Of a stretch of 7,302 nucleotides of DNA, positions 1 to 6,497 are shown one piece after another; the first letter of the stretch is position 1; the number at the start of each line of letters is the position of its first letter. This DNA is from Nitrospira sp. Lineage in GTDB: Bacteria; Nitrospirota; Nitrospiria; Nitrospirales; Nitrospiraceae. Below the pieces are notes generated by a model. It did no database searches and was not told the origin of the DNA. It saw only the letters and a program-made list of their open reading frames with translations. The DNA is taken from positions 1 through 7,302 of the forward strand of contig JAAUPT010000080.1 in the NCBI GenBank assembly GCA_012032965.1, written 5' to 3'. The translations under genes and the position numbers were made by a program.

Positions 1-2
1 GT

Positions 3-1025
3 GAACGAATCACGGGGGAGGGGTTTCAGCTTGTGCCGCTAGGGATGGTGCGGCGTAGCCGAAATCTGTTTCAAGAGTTGAACTCCATCGCTGAGCTTGT
101 GCAGCTCTATCGGGAGATCAAACCACAGGTGGTGCACCACGTCGCTATGAAACCAATCCTTTACGGGTCTCTGGCAGCGTGGTTCAGCGGCGTACCGGTA
201 GTCATCAATGCATTCGCTGGGTTGGGGTATGCCTTTATAGAGGAGCGAAACTGGCTATTGCGCTGGTGCGTGAGGACGGCGTTGAAACAGGTGCTTAGTT
301 TAAACAGATCGACCGTCTTGGTCCAAAACCATGACGATCAGGAACGGCTTGTTGGTGAAGGTATCGTGCAAGCTTCACAGACAAAGATCATCGCAGGATC
401 GGGAGTTGATGTCACAGTATTTTCCAGCACGCGGCCTCCATCAGGTAGCCCCACGGTCCTGCTCTCAGCGCGTATGCTCTGGGACAAGGGCGTCGGAGAG
501 TTTGTCGAGGCTGCCCGGCATTTAAGGAAACAAGGCCTTCAGGCCAGATTCATACTCGTCGGTCGACGAGATGAGCATAATCCGGCAGCCATTCCTGAGT
601 CGCGTCTGACTGAGTGGGTGAAGGAAGGGATTGTCGAGTGGTGGGGCCATCGGGATGACATGCCGTCGGTTTATGAAGCGGCCACACTCGTGGTCTTACC
701 GTCCTATCGAGAAGGCTTTCCGAAGGTGTTGCTGGAAGCGGCAGCCTGTGGGCGGGCCATGATCGCAACGGATGTTCCAGGTTGTCGAGAGATTGTACGC
801 CATCGGTTTAATGGACTGTTGGTTCCACCCAAAGATCCCACCACGTTGGCTGCGGCTATTCATGAACTACTGTCAGATTTCGATCTGCGTGAACTAATGG
901 GAAAGCGAAGCCGGATGCTTGTTGTCGGAGAATGGTCGACTTCCACCATTACCAAACAGGTGATTGATCTCTATCATGACATGTTGAAGGTGCCGGTGGT
1001 CAATCAGTCCCATGGGTACGTATGA
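3..1025 (+). CDS. Glycosyltransferase family 4 (GT4), 5' end cut by the window
   Basis: Probable cytoplasmic or membrane-associated retaining glycosyltransferase that adds a sugar from a nucleotide donor to a lipid-linked O-unit. The frame is open to the left edge, so the GTG at 33 is almost certainly internal: the ten residues read upstream of it (ending GFQL) fit the family. Counting from that GTG, the N-terminal Rossmann half shows a run resembling many LPS GT4 enzymes, HHVAMKPILYGSLAAW (residues 35-50) followed by NAFAGLGYAF (59-68). The C-terminal GT-B donor domain starts near 141 (VLLSARMLWDKGVGEF) and contains the E-x7-E signature as E227 and E235 in REGFPKVLLEAA, followed by the VPGCREIV and NGLLVPP motifs. 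Full-length relatives are about 370-390 residues, so some 40 residues are missing. It overlaps the next gene by ATGA. It resembles PglA-type transferases that act on the second sugar, but donor and acceptor cannot be read from sequence. Confidence 0.9.
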   Translation, partial: ERITGEGFQLVPLGMVRRSRNLFQELNSIAELVQLYREIKPQVVHHVAMKPILYGSLAAWFSGVPVVINAFAGLGYAFIEERNWLLRWCVRTALKQVLSLNRSTVLVQNHDDQERLVGEGIVQASQTKIIAGSGVDVTVFSSTRPPSGSPTVLLSARMLWDKGVGEFVEAARHLRKQGLQARFILVGRRDEHNPAAIPESRLTEWVKEGIVEWWGHRDDMPSVYEAATLVVLPSYREGFPKVLLEAAACGRAMIATDVPGCREIVRHRFNGLLVPPKDPTTLAAAIHELLSDFDLRELMGKRSRMLVVGEWSTSTITKQVIDLYHDMLKVPVVNQSHGYV

Positions 1026-2011
1026 GCAAGGTGTTGATTACAGGCGCTACGGGCTTCTTGGGGTCGGCTCTTCTCAATCATCTGTACCGTAAAGAATTTC
1101 AAGTGCGGGCTCTGGTACATAGTAGTAGTCGACCGTCATCATTTATGCCTGGGGTTGAGATGGTCTCAGGCGATATTGGTGATAGGCAACAGGTTATGAA
1201 GGCAATAGCAGGGTGTAGTGCGGTTGTGCATCTCGCAGCCAAAGTACATGCCATTGATGATTCTGGCTCAGAGCACGACTACCAAACTGTCAATGTCGAA
1301 GGCACGAGACAGATCCTGGACGCTGCTGTTTCCTCCGGGACTAAGCACGTCGTGTTTGCCAGTTCGGTCAAGGTGTTCGGAGAAGCGATGGACGGTTGTA
1401 TCGATGAATCCCAGGCTCCAGCTCCGCAAACTCCCTATGGGCAATCCAAATGGCAGGCGGAACAACTAGTCTCGGAGTATGCAGGACGATATGACCTCAC
1501 GGCTGTCTCGCTTCGTTTGCCAATGGTTTATGGTCCGACTAAGAAAGGCAACTTGTATCGAATGATTGAAGCGATCGACCATGGGCAGTTTCCTGCACTG
1601 CCTCGACTTCGGGCTGTGCGAAGCCTCTTGCATGTCGAGAATTTCGTGCAAGCGGTCGTGCGTTGCCTCCAGTCGTCGAATTTTAGTCATGCGGCATACA
1701 TTGTCGCCGATGCCGAACCCTACTGCGTCACTGATCTCTATGACTGGTTGCGAGCGGGGTTAGGAAAAGCGCCTGTGAGGTGGCGAGTTCCACTCTGGAT
1801 GCTTAGGGGAGGCGCTCGGTGTGGTGATGTGTTTCAAGTGCTCAGTAAGCGGCATATGCCCTTAACGACTGAACGTCTCACAAAGCTCATCGACGGTGCC
1901 TGGTTCAATGCTGCGGCGATTGCACGGGAGTTGGGATATCAGGCCACACGCTCTTTTAAGGAGACGGTTCCCGACCTGATCGCATTCTATCGTAGGGTGA
2001 CAAGCGTCTGA
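1022..2011 (+). CDS. NAD-dependent epimerase/dehydratase, WbpV/WbpK-like (extended SDR)
   Basis: Cytoplasmic nucleotide-sugar enzyme of the extended short-chain dehydrogenase/reductase family, 329 residues, the usual length. Visible motifs are the NAD(P)-binding glycine motif GATGFLG (8-14), DI at 51-52 in the adenine-binding region, VVHLAAKVH (68-76), the SS pair of the active site in FASSVKVFGE (112-121), and the catalytic Tyr139-x3-Lys143 in PYGQSKWQAE. The SSVKVFGE/YGQSKWQAE style and the following WecA/WbpL-type gene match the WbpV/WbpK pairing of Pseudomonas O-antigen loci, where such proteins reduce a UDP-4-keto-2-acetamido-2,6-dideoxyhexose to UDP-QuiNAc or UDP-FucNAc. The 4-ketoreductase role is therefore an inference from family and context; a UDP-hexose 4-epimerase is the main alternative. 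The start is the ATG that overlaps the upstream stop as ATGA, with the glycine motif correctly placed seven residues in. No partner 4,6-dehydratase (WbpM type) lies in this window. Confidence 0.88.
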   Translation: MSKVLITGATGFLGSALLNHLYRKEFQVRALVHSSSRPSSFMPGVEMVSGDIGDRQQVMKAIAGCSAVVHLAAKVHAIDDSGSEHDYQTVNVEGTRQILDAAVSSGTKHVVFASSVKVFGEAMDGCIDESQAPAPQTPYGQSKWQAEQLVSEYAGRYDLTAVSLRLPMVYGPTKKGNLYRMIEAIDHGQFPALPRLRAVRSLLHVENFVQAVVRCLQSSNFSHAAYIVADAEPYCVTDLYDWLRAGLGKAPVRWRVPLWMLRGGARCGDVFQVLSKRHMPLTTERLTKLIDGAWFNAAAIARELGYQATRSFKETVPDLIAFYRRVTSV

Positions 2012-2050
2012 CAGGAGCTTGCTCGGTGCTGAAAGCAGTCTAAGCGGATA

Positions 2051-3139
2051 ATGGCATTAGGTATGCAAATCGTGATGGTCATACTCCCGGCCCTGATAGC
2101 TCTTATTTCAGCCTGGTGGATCACCAGAAGCTTATGTTCGCCGAATTCGTTTCTTTCGATATTCGCTCATCCGAATGATCGAACATTGCATTCTACACCG
2201 ACGCCACAGACTGGAGGGTTGGCCGTCATCGGCAGCGTGGTGATCAGTCTCATTCTGGCTGCTAGTATTTTGGCGATTGCCCAACCTTTAAAACCCGTGT
2301 TGCCAAAAGGTGTCATGTCAGGGAGTGTCTGGATCGTGGTTTCGATGCTCCTCATCTTTGTCGTGTCTTTCCTCGATGACTGTGTCGGGCTTCCGGCCAT
2401 CCTCCGATTAGGTGTGCAGGCCGTTTCCGCGTTGATTATCATCGTCGGCGTTGGGTTAACGTTGTCCTCTATTACGATACCGGGAGGACCGACTATCCTG
2501 CTGGGGATAGCCGCAATTCCGGTGAGCGTACTAATCCTGCTCTGGATGGCGAACCTCTATAACTTTATGGACGGCATGGACGGGCTTGCAGGCGGAATGA
2601 CGTTTTTTGGGTTCGGATTTCTCGCATATTTTGGGTGGCAGGCTCACTTTCCGGTCATGTTCATCATTGCTTCTTTCGTATCAATGGGGGCATTGGGATT
2701 TCTCTCCCACAACTTTCCACCGGCGCGTATTTTTATGGGAGATGCCGGTAGTATCACACTCGGTTTCTTGGCCGGCACATTGATGCTTCTTGGCGTTCGG
2801 GACAGGATATTCGACTTATGGGTTCCAGTTCTTGTGTTCTCTCCATTCATTTTTGATGCGACTGTGACCTTGTTCTGGCGAGTCAGCCGCCGCGAAAGGA
2901 TCTGGGAAGCCCACCGAGGACATTATTATCAACGGTTAGTATTGAGCGGATGGACCCATCGACGGACTGTACTTGCCGAGTATGGGGTCATGCTCGCGTG
3001 TGGAGGGTTGGCCGTTTCCTATCATCACGCATCAGACGGATGGCAGCTCATTGTTCTTGGTGGATGGTTGCTCCTGTTTCTTGTTTTGGGGGGACTCGTG
3101 GGTAGGGTGGAGCGGCAGGTAAAAACACGCTCGCTCTAA
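2051..3139 (+). CDS. Polyprenyl-phosphate sugar-1-phosphate transferase (WecA/WbpL, MraY superfamily)
   Basis: Integral inner-membrane enzyme that transfers a HexNAc-1-phosphate (probably FucNAc or QuiNAc type, given the gene before it) from UDP-sugar to undecaprenyl phosphate, the first step of O-unit assembly. The 362-residue length and roughly ten hydrophobic segments fit the family. Hallmark motifs in order: HPNDRTLHSTPTPQTGG (40-56), Asp109-Asp110 in SFLDDCVGLP, NLYNFMDGMDGLAGG (168-182) with the Asn171/Asp174/Asp177 cluster, FMGDAGS (228-234) with Asp231, and the basic C-terminal loop HRGHYYQRL (288-296), the HxxH element that helps recognise the UDP-sugar in WecA-type proteins. The frame cannot extend upstream because a TGA lies at 2030-2032; ATG 2051 and ATG 2063 are both possible, neither with a strong ribosome site. 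It follows the epimerase after 39 bases, so it is probably in the same operon. WbpL or WbcO is the closest functional label, but substrate specificity is not proven. Confidence 0.92.
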   Translation: MALGMQIVMVILPALIALISAWWITRSLCSPNSFLSIFAHPNDRTLHSTPTPQTGGLAVIGSVVISLILAASILAIAQPLKPVLPKGVMSGSVWIVVSMLLIFVVSFLDDCVGLPAILRLGVQAVSALIIIVGVGLTLSSITIPGGPTILLGIAAIPVSVLILLWMANLYNFMDGMDGLAGGMTFFGFGFLAYFGWQAHFPVMFIIASFVSMGALGFLSHNFPPARIFMGDAGSITLGFLAGTLMLLGVRDRIFDLWVPVLVFSPFIFDATVTLFWRVSRRERIWEAHRGHYYQRLVLSGWTHRRTVLAEYGVMLACGGLAVSYHHASDGWQLIVLGGWLLLFLVLGGLVGRVERQVKTRSL

Positions 3140-3266
3140 GAGAACTTCTCATGCTACAAGAAGCGATAAAACTGCGCGGACTGCATCTGTGCCCGACCCT
3201 TCGCGAGTGACGGTCAAAACGTAGCGTGATCTTCCTTGCTATTGCGTCACATTAAACTAGTGCGTC
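3140..3266. other. 127-base intergenic gap, no supported function
   Basis: This is the largest gap between recognisable genes other than the relic region. It separates the initiating transferase from the ligase. It contains a small perfect palindrome GAGAACTTCTC (3140-3150) right after the stop, but no stable hairpin with a U-tract, so no terminator is supported. No -35/-10 pair with acceptable spacing was found, although its position makes it the likeliest place for an internal promoter. Confidence 0.5.
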
Positions 3267-4546
3267 GTGTCCTCTACGGGAACAGCTGTGGATAACGGAT
3301 TGGCCGCAGATTCGCCTCCTAGGCGGATCAATTGTCTTCAGGCGGAGGCGAGACGAGTGGCCGGGTGGACAACGACTGCACTCGGCTTCACCATTCCCAT
3401 TTGGGTTGTCGCAGACAGTATCCTTATTGGGGTGCTCGTGCTTTGTTGGGCAGTCAGTGGCGGATGGCGTGAACGACTTCGCCGGATGACCGAGAATCCC
3501 GTGGCGTTGGCTGCGCTCCTGTTGTTTGGTTGGCTACTGATAGGAACATTCTGGGGTGGGGGAGATCTGGAAGATCGAGCACTTTCGGTAAAGAAATACG
3601 CTACTCTACTGCTCATCCCATTGTTGATTTCGTTGGTCGTCGATCTCCGAGATCAAAATCGCGCTTTGCTGGCACTTGCGGCATCCTTCATCGTGACGTT
3701 GCTATTGTCATTTGCGTCGGCCTCGGGATTTCTTCCAGGTATCGTCAAAACGCCCATTACGTGCGACTGGTCCAATCCATGTATATTCAAAAGCACACCA
3801 CGCATAATTTACTGATGGCTTTCGGTGTACTATTGTTTGGGGTATTAGCGTGGAAGTCTTCACACAGATGGGTGCGATGGGGATGGGGGGTGGCGGCGCT
3901 TCTCGCTACGAGTAATGTTCTGCTGATGGTCCAGGGCAGGACAGGGTATGTGGTGTTGGCCGGACTTGCCATGGTGGTCCTCCACATGTTCTTCGGGTGG
4001 CGGGGCTTGGTCGCGGCGAGTATCGCGCTCTGTGTGACATTCTCAGCCGCCTATCATGTTTCTGTTTCGTTCCGTGATCGAATCGACCTTGTTGTCACTG
4101 GTGTTTCAATATGGAATCCTCAGGTGGTCACGTATGATGGGGTAACCGAACGACTTGAATTTTTCTATCACACCGTGGAGATTATTCAGGATCATCCGCT
4201 GTTGGGTGTTGGCACTGGAGGATTTGGGGAAGCATACGCTGCACGAGTTCAACAAGCTGGCCTGCCTACTCCGACTCATCCGCACAATCAATACCTCTTG
4301 ATCATGGTACAGGTCGGTGTTCTTGGGCTCTGCCTTCTGCTTTGGCTTTTTGTGCAGCAATGGCGATCAGCATTGCTTCATAGCGACGTGTCGTACGGAT
4401 TGCTCACAAGAGGGCTGGTGGTTACCATTGCAATTGGATCTCTCTTCCAACCGATGCTCAATGACCATACGGAGAAACTGTTCTATTGCTGGCTTTCTGG
4501 CCTCATGTATTCTGGCTCCAATCCACATCCTGGTACGAGAACATGA
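3267..4546 (+). pseudogene. O-antigen ligase family protein (WaaL/Wzy_C), interrupted by one frameshift
   Basis: Polytopic inner-membrane protein of the family that joins undecaprenyl-linked O-antigen to lipid A-core on the periplasmic side. The reading is split. Frame A runs 3267-3815 and encodes the N-terminal membrane segments through SNPCIFK, then drifts into an unrelated tail and stops. Frame B picks up at about 3794 with HTTHNLLMAF and runs to 4546. Restoring one base near 3789-3794 gives about 426 residues, the normal family length. Frame B carries QGRTGYVV (arginine codon 3938-3940), the periplasmic-loop stretch HPLLGVGTGGFGEAY, and HPHNQYLLI (from 4277), matching the Arg and His motifs typical of ligases and Wzy_C proteins. 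Loss could be real, or a sequence error in the AAAA run. The start is uncertain: GTG 3267 has no clear ribosome site, whereas GTG 3288 has GGGA at good spacing. A Wzy polymerase cannot be fully excluded. Its stop overlaps the next start as ATGA. Confidence 0.85.
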
Positions 4547-5343
4547 AACTTTCAGCATACATCATCGCTTACAACGAGGCGAAGAAGATCGCCGATACCA
4601 TTAACAGTGTGCTGTGGGCTGATGAAATCATTGTGGCGGATTCTGCCAGCACTGATGAAACCGCGCTGATCGCACAAGGCTTGGGAGCCCGAGTCGTCCA
4701 GATTCCATTCCAGGGATTCGGCCATCTGCGAAACCAAGCCATCAAGGCCTGTACGCATGAATGGATTTTCAGTCTTGATACGGATGAACAGTGCACACCA
4801 GAGGTCCGCGATGAAATCCTCGCGATCCTTGCCGGAAATCCGGCACACGATGCGTATCTTGTGCCAAGGAAGAATTACTTCATGGGACGGTGGATCAAGC
4901 ATTCCGGCTGGTATCCGAACTTTAGGCAGCCACAGTTGTTTCAGAAAGGAGCCATGAAGTATGCGGAATCTCCAGTTCATGAAGGATACGAGTTGTTGAC
5001 TGCTAAGCCGGTCGGGCGACTGGAGCATGCGATTTGGCAGATCCCGTTCCGAGACTTTGAAGAGGTCGTCAAAAAGGCCAACCGGTATTCATCTCTTGGC
5101 GCGGTCAAACTTGCGGATCAGCGGGTGTCGATGGGGATTGCTTTGTTTCACGGTTTCTGGTCGTTTCTGAAGCACTATGTAGCGAAGCTTGGATTTCTGG
5201 ACGGCTGGGCTGGGTTTGTCATTGCCTTTGGGAATTTCGAGGGAACGTTCTATCGGTATGCCAAGCGGTTTGAGCAGCAGCAAATGTGGCCGCTGCCCAA
5301 ACAGGTCCCTCTGCAAAGGCGTGAGAACCAACCTTCGAAATGA
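4543..5343 (+). CDS. Glycosyltransferase family 2, WaaE/KdtX-like
   Basis: Probable cytoplasmic-face inverting glycosyltransferase (GT-A fold) acting on LPS core or a lipid-linked glycan. It has 266 residues, close to WaaE/KdtX-type proteins (about 250-260). Motifs: SAYIIAYNEAKKIADTINSV (4-23) is the N-terminal nucleotide-binding strand and helix; Asp33 sits in VADSASTDET; the metal-binding DxD is Asp79-Thr-Asp81 in FSLDTDEQ; FMGRWIKHSGWYPNFRQPQLF (113-133) and SPVHEG (143-148) are characteristic of the LPS beta-1,4-glucosyltransferase-like subfamily. The C-terminal third (about 170-245) is an amphipathic, aromatic-rich region that is probably membrane-associated. I chose ATG 4543 rather than the upstream in-frame ATG 4486, because 4543 gives the family-typical N terminus and overlaps the ligase stop as ATGA; starting at 4486 would add 19 residues lying over the ligase C terminus. 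Acting on the heptose region of the core, as WaaE does, is inference. Confidence 0.9.
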   Translation: MKLSAYIIAYNEAKKIADTINSVLWADEIIVADSASTDETALIAQGLGARVVQIPFQGFGHLRNQAIKACTHEWIFSLDTDEQCTPEVRDEILAILAGNPAHDAYLVPRKNYFMGRWIKHSGWYPNFRQPQLFQKGAMKYAESPVHEGYELLTAKPVGRLEHAIWQIPFRDFEEVVKKANRYSSLGAVKLADQRVSMGIALFHGFWSFLKHYVAKLGFLDGWAGFVIAFGNFEGTFYRYAKRFEQQQMWPLPKQVPLQRRENQPSK

Positions 5344-6158
5344 GAACAGCAGTGATCGTGACAACATACAATCGCCCCAATGCGCTGGCGGTTGTACTGG
5401 AAGGCTATTGTGGCCAAAGCGATCAAGATTTTGGGCTTGTCGTTGCGGATGATGGATCGAAGGAGGATACGGCAGAGGTGGTGCGTCAATTTGCTCGGCG
5501 CGCCCCGTTTTCTGTCACCCATATCTGGCACGAAGACCGAGGATTTCGAGCTGCTGCGATCCGTAATCGCGCGGTTGCGTCGACGAGTGTCGACTACGTG
5601 ATCTTTACAGACGGGGACTGTGTCCCCTCCCGCCATTTTGTGAAGATTCATAAGCAATTGGCCGAACCTGGGTATTTCCTCGGATCAAATCGTGTGTTGT
5701 TATCGGACGAGTTGACGGCTCGTGTGGTGCGTGAGCGAATCCCAATTCATGCGTGGAGTGGGATGGAGTGGGCAAGATCCTGGTCGCGTCGAGAGGTGAA
5801 TCGTGTGCTTCCCCTGCTGAAGCTGCCGGATAGCCAGTTTCGAAAATGGTCGCCGGATCGTTGGAGAGGGATCAAGACCTGTAACCTCTCCGTATGGCGA
5901 ACTGACTTGGTTCGTGTAAATGGGCTCGATGCGTCCTATGAAGGATGGGGTCTGGAGGATTCTGACTTAGTCATTCGACTGCTCCACGCCGGCGTGAAGC
6001 ATAAAAATGCACGGTTCGCTGCGACGGTGTTCCATCTATGGCATCCCGAGCATGATCGTATGCAGCTGCCGGTCAATCAGGAACGCCTGCAAGATCTTTT
6101 GCGGTCGAGCACGGTTCGAGCCGCCATCGGGCTCGATGAGCTCAGCAGTCTCGGATGA
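5340..6158 (+). CDS. Glycosyltransferase family 2 with GT7-like C-terminal motif
   Basis: Probable cytoplasmic GT-A-fold transferase for polysaccharide or LPS assembly, 272 residues. The N-terminal GT2 domain begins AVIVTTYNRPNALAVVLEGY (4-23), followed by the Asp37-Asp38 pair in VVADDGSKEDT, the RGFRAAAIRNRAV helix (67-79), and the DxD metal site Asp91-Gly-Asp93 in FTDGDCVPS. A second conserved block, GIKTCNLSVWRTDLVRVNGLDASYEGWGLEDSDLVIRL (177-214), holds GWGLEDSDL, the signature of the galactosyltransferase C-terminal domain (GT7, PF02709), and VFHLWHPEHD (230-239) supplies the late His motif. This combined GT2/GT7 arrangement is common in bacterial LPS and chondroitin-polymerase-like transferases; the sugar transferred is not readable. 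The start overlaps the upstream stop as ATGA. Its own stop overlaps another ATG at 6155, which marks where a further coupled gene once began. Confidence 0.9.
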   Translation: MRTAVIVTTYNRPNALAVVLEGYCGQSDQDFGLVVADDGSKEDTAEVVRQFARRAPFSVTHIWHEDRGFRAAAIRNRAVASTSVDYVIFTDGDCVPSRHFVKIHKQLAEPGYFLGSNRVLLSDELTARVVRERIPIHAWSGMEWARSWSRREVNRVLPLLKLPDSQFRKWSPDRWRGIKTCNLSVWRTDLVRVNGLDASYEGWGLEDSDLVIRLLHAGVKHKNARFAATVFHLWHPEHDRMQLPVNQERLQDLLRSSTVRAAIGLDELSSLG

Positions 6159-6490
6159 CGGTTGGCCATCGTTTCATGAGTCGTTGCCCAGTTGGCTGCG
6201 AGCCCGAGTTGCGAGAAACCACGGTCTTGTTGCCGGACGACTGCCTCCTCAGTTGTTCGAGTTGTGGCTAACTTGTGAGCCAGATTGGCGAATTCTGCCA
6301 TGAGACAACGCTGTCCCAGTCTGATTCTTGGCAGGGCGCGTTGCCACGTCAGCCTGTTCGGCGAAGATATGACCAGCGCTCTACTGGGCGAAATTTGTAG
6401 CATTCCGGCGAGCCGTGCGGACAAAGGTCACGACATGCTCGCGTTCCCGATGAAATTCTAGCAGGGTTCCGATTGCCCGCTGTGGGTTGA
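6155..6490 (+). pseudogene. Decayed SAM-dependent methyltransferase, N-terminal remnant (tentative)
   Basis: No intact gene covers the roughly 340 bases between the second GT2 gene and the GT9 gene, but one forward frame looks like a relic. It begins with ATG 6155 in an ATGA overlap with the preceding stop, as at the intact junctions. It reads MSRCPVGC (from 6176), then LLPDDCLLSCSSCG, a Cys-x3-Cys plus Cys-x2-Cys pair of the zinc-ribbon kind found at the N terminus of many sugar or LPS-cluster methyltransferases. A TAA at 6269-6271 follows, then LVSQIGE and WQGALPRQPVRRRYDQRS. Reading TAA as CAA restores CGQLVSQ, so a C-to-T nonsense change is likely. A TAG at 6398-6400 and a TGA at 6488-6490 follow, the last just after FRLPAVG, which resembles a degenerate motif I (LLDVGC) of the SAM-binding domain. 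The rest of that domain is absent. Family assignment is from remembered patterns, not a search. Confidence 0.42.
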
Positions 6491-6497
6491 TTGTAAG

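Noticed and set aside
33..35. GTG at 33 as the true start of the first glycosyltransferase
   Set aside because: The frame is open upstream to the window edge with family-like residues, and the first beta-alpha unit of the GT-B fold would be missing if translation began here.
3151..3210. 19-codon ORF starting ATG in the gap after the WecA-like gene
   Set aside because: It is very short, has no ribosome site of note and no recognisable peptide, and is expected by chance.
3221..3228. GTAGCGTG in the intergenic gap, resembling the core of the ops element used by RfaH
   Set aside because: The preceding GGCG and the following T-tract of ops are absent, and an eight-base match is not rare enough by chance in this length of sequence.
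3786..3794. Possible programmed -1 frameshift at TTCAAAAGC in the ligase
   Set aside because: In the zero frame the heptamer is C AAA AGC, which does not fit the X XXY YYZ slippery rule, and I see no strong stimulatory hairpin just downstream. A missing base is simpler.
4552..5028. Antisense ORF of 158 codons opposite the WaaE-like gene
   Set aside because: It lies entirely opposite a gene with strong GT2 motifs and shows no family signature of its own; it is a shadow frame.
6286..6300. Inverted repeat TGGCG-AATTC-TGCCA, considered as a terminator
   Set aside because: The stem is only five pairs including one G-T pair, and there is no T-tract after it.
6077..6424. Antisense ORF of 115 codons over the gap and the end of the second GT2 gene
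   Set aside because: It has no recognisable motif and low-complexity basic/serine composition, and it overlaps the conserved C terminus of a clear gene. The forward relic explains the region better.
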